DNA of 7,645 bases from contig JANXWU010000207.1 of assembly GCA_025350985.1 (NCBI GenBank), forward strand, positions 1 through 7,645, in the 5' to 3' direction. This DNA comes from Spartobacteria bacterium. Lineage in GTDB: Bacteria; Verrucomicrobiota; Verrucomicrobiia; Chthoniobacterales; Chthoniobacteraceae. A program made the translations under genes and the position numbers. Position 1 is the stretch's first letter. Each line of letters opens with the position of its first letter. The notes beneath the pieces were generated by a model. That model was not told the DNA's origin. It ran no database searches and saw only the letters and a program-made list of their open reading frames with translations. Positions 6,108 through 7,645 of the stretch are shown piece by piece.

Positions 6108-7645
6108 AAGCGGATGCGGTCGCGGAATTCGCCCGGCGAACGAAAAAGTTTCCAAGCACCAGCACGTCCATTTTCGTGCGAAGAAAGCAATCCAGCGCCT
6201 CCTCGGGGCGGCAGACGACCGGTTCGTTTTCGTTGAAGGAAGTGTTGAGCACCATCGGCACGCCAGTTTGTTTTTGAAAAGCCAGGATGAGCTTGTGATA
6301 GCGCGTGTTGTCCTCGCGCGAGACCGTTTGCAAACGGCCTGAGCCATCGACATGCGTCACGGCGGGAATGAGCGCGCGCTTCGGCTCCCGGATCTGAAAT
6401 ACTTTCATCATGAACGGCACGTCGTCGTCGTGCTCGAACCACTCGGCCACCGCCTCGCGCAGCACCGACGGCGCAAACGGACGGAACGATTCCCGGCGTT
6501 TGATTTTTTGGTTGAGGATGTCCTTCATGTCGGCGCGACGCGGATCGCCGAGAATCGAGCGGTTCCCCAGCGCACGCGGTCCCCATTCCATGCGGCCTTG
6601 AAACCAGCCGATCACTTCGCCATTGGCGATGGCTTCGCTGGTCACGCGGCAAAGTTCGTCCTCGTCGTCGAGTTGTTGCACCAAACAGTTTTCGGCTTTG
6701 AGCTGCTCGTCTTTCGTTTTCAAAAGCTCCGCAAATTCATCGTCGCCAAAGCCGGGACCGAGATACGCGCTGTCGCAAAAAACTTTTCGCGGAGCCTTTG
6801 AAAGTGCGTGCCAGGTCACAAACGCCGCGCCGATCGCGCCGCCCGCATCGCCCGCCGCTGCCGGGATAAATGCGCTTTTGAACGGCGAGAGGTTGTGGAT
6901 TTTTCCATTCGCCACCGAGTTCATCGCGCAGCCGCCCGAGAGCGCGAGCGCGTCGCAGCCGTAACGCGCGTGCAGTTTCCCGAGCAGATGAAATAGCGCC
7001 TCCTCATACATGGCCTGCACCGAGCGCGCGATGTCCTTGTGCCGCTGCGTGAGCTCGTCGGTTTTTTGGCGCGCGGGACCCAGCAGCGATTCGAGCGCCG
7101 GCGCGAAAAGCGTGCCGATGTCGGGCGTGCAATCGTTCCATTGGTAGCTCACGTTTTCCGTCGCATGCCGAAAATATTGGAGGTCAAGGCGGAACGAACC
7201 GTCCGGCTGAAGCAGCACGATTTTCCGCATCTCGGGCAGGAACTTCGGCTCGCCGTACGGCGCGAGTCCCATGACTTTGTATTCGTCGCCATAGAACGGA
7301 AAGCCGATGAACTGCGTGAGCCCAGAGTAAAAAATCCCAAGCGAGTGCGGAAAGTAAACGCGACCGTCGATGCGGATGTTGCTGCCGTCGCCGATTCCCC
7401 AAACCGCGCTCGCGAAATCGCCAAAGCCATCGATCGAAACGACGACGGCCTTTTCAAAAGGCGATACGAGAAACGCCGACGCGAGATGGCTGAGGTGATG
7501 CTCGACGAAGTGCAGTTTCGCGCGAAGCGTCTCGCTCGGAAACGCACTTCGGAGCGCCTCGTCGATGCGCGCGGCTTTGGTCACATTCCGAACGCGCTGC
7601 ATCACCAGGCCGAGATCAGGCCGCTTCGACGCCACGTAAAAAAGC
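6106..7645 (-). CDS. Carbamoyltransferase, NodU/CmcH (TobZ-like) family (5' partial)
   Basis: The enzyme uses carbamoyl phosphate and ATP to make carbamoyl-adenylate and transfers the carbamoyl group to a hydroxyl, usually on a sugar or natural product. Residues count from the GTG at 7635, but the frame stays open to the window's right edge, so the true start lies outside and roughly 65-70 N-terminal residues are missing. The N-terminal YrdC/Kae1-like domain shows EHHLSH (His46, His50), SIDGFGD (Asp69), GDEYKVMGLAPYG at 116-128, SGGCAMNSVANG at 233-244 and AAGDAGGAIG at 260-269 (Asp263). The His-x3-His...Asp...Asp set matches the metal ligands I recall for TobZ. The C-terminal domain carries GWFQGRMEWGPRALGNRSI at 343-361, ESFRPFAPSVL at 382-392 and LNTSFNENEP at 463-472. 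The expected total of about 575-580 residues is normal for the family. It lies directly upstream of a glycosyltransferase on the same strand, which suggests the acceptor is a glycan. No catalytic residue appears lost. Confidence 0.95.
   Translation of the reverse strand, partial: LFYVASKRPDLGLVMQRVRNVTKAARIDEALRSAFPSETLRAKLHFVEHHLSHLASAFLVSPFEKAVVVSIDGFGDFASAVWGIGDGSNIRIDGRVYFPHSLGIFYSGLTQFIGFPFYGDEYKVMGLAPYGEPKFLPEMRKIVLLQPDGSFRLDLQYFRHATENVSYQWNDCTPDIGTLFAPALESLLGPARQKTDELTQRHKDIARSVQAMYEEALFHLLGKLHARYGCDALALSGGCAMNSVANGKIHNLSPFKSAFIPAAAGDAGGAIGAAFVTWHALSKAPRKVFCDSAYLGPGFGDDEFAELLKTKDEQLKAENCLVQQLDDEDELCRVTSEAIANGEVIGWFQGRMEWGPRALGNRSILGDPRRADMKDILNQKIKRRESFRPFAPSVLREAVAEWFEHDDDVPFMMKVFQIREPKRALIPAVTHVDGSGRLQTVSREDNTRYHKLILAFQKQTGVPMVLNTSFNENEPVVCRPEEALDCFLRTKMDVLVLGNFFVRRANSATASA

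Noticed and set aside
5754..6236. A 160-codon plus-strand open frame opposite the glycosyltransferase and carbamoyltransferase
   Set aside because: It crosses the junction of two recognised minus-strand genes and shows no domain or sensible composition.
6060..6353. Extending the glycosyltransferase upstream to an ATG at 6353
   Set aside because: The extra 98 residues are the out-of-frame shadow of the carbamoyltransferase C-terminus. The family N-terminus begins at the GTG at 6059.

Overview
The window is a dense, GC-rich stretch of bacterial chromosome holding five protein genes and one tRNA. The two outermost genes run off the window edges. The organism is Gram-negative in character, because alpha-2-macroglobulin plus PBP1C is a periplasm and cell-wall pair. 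Weak Shine-Dalgarno signals at several starts, a GC-rich short palindromic repeat between genes, and an isolated glycosyltransferase/carbamoyltransferase pair would suit the Verrucomicrobiota or a related PVC lineage. That placement is an impression from style, not a demonstrated assignment.

Left part (1-4243, plus strand): the 3' portion of a bacterial alpha-2-macroglobulin (yfhM type) with an intact CxEQ-type thioester motif, followed by a complete pbpC (penicillin-binding protein 1C). The two overlap by ATGA and are presumably translationally coupled. The usual model is that the macroglobulin traps foreign proteases in the periplasm while PBP1C repairs peptidoglycan, so the pair acts as a defence-and-repair unit at the envelope.

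Middle (4244-4967): a small stand-alone protein with two CBS domains on the plus strand, facing a tRNA-Lys(CUU) gene on the minus strand. The tRNA is flanked by a 7-bp inverted repeat that could pair the leader and trailer of the precursor. Upstream of it are a plausible promoter and a 16-bp GC-rich palindrome.

Right part (4968-7645, minus strand): a carbamoyltransferase of the NodU/CmcH family (5' end outside the window) followed after 46 bases by a compact family-4-like glycosyltransferase. They probably form one transcription unit building a carbamoylated glycan, with the polysaccharide or secondary-metabolite context lying beyond the right edge. The gap between them holds two hairpin-forming inverted repeats. 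The glycosyltransferase gene contains a degenerate heptanucleotide tandem repeat at its interdomain linker.

I see no CRISPR array, insertion sequence, integrase, toxin-antitoxin pair or clearly novel multi-gene system. Most of the window is recognisable, and the more unusual signals are small non-coding or repeat structures.
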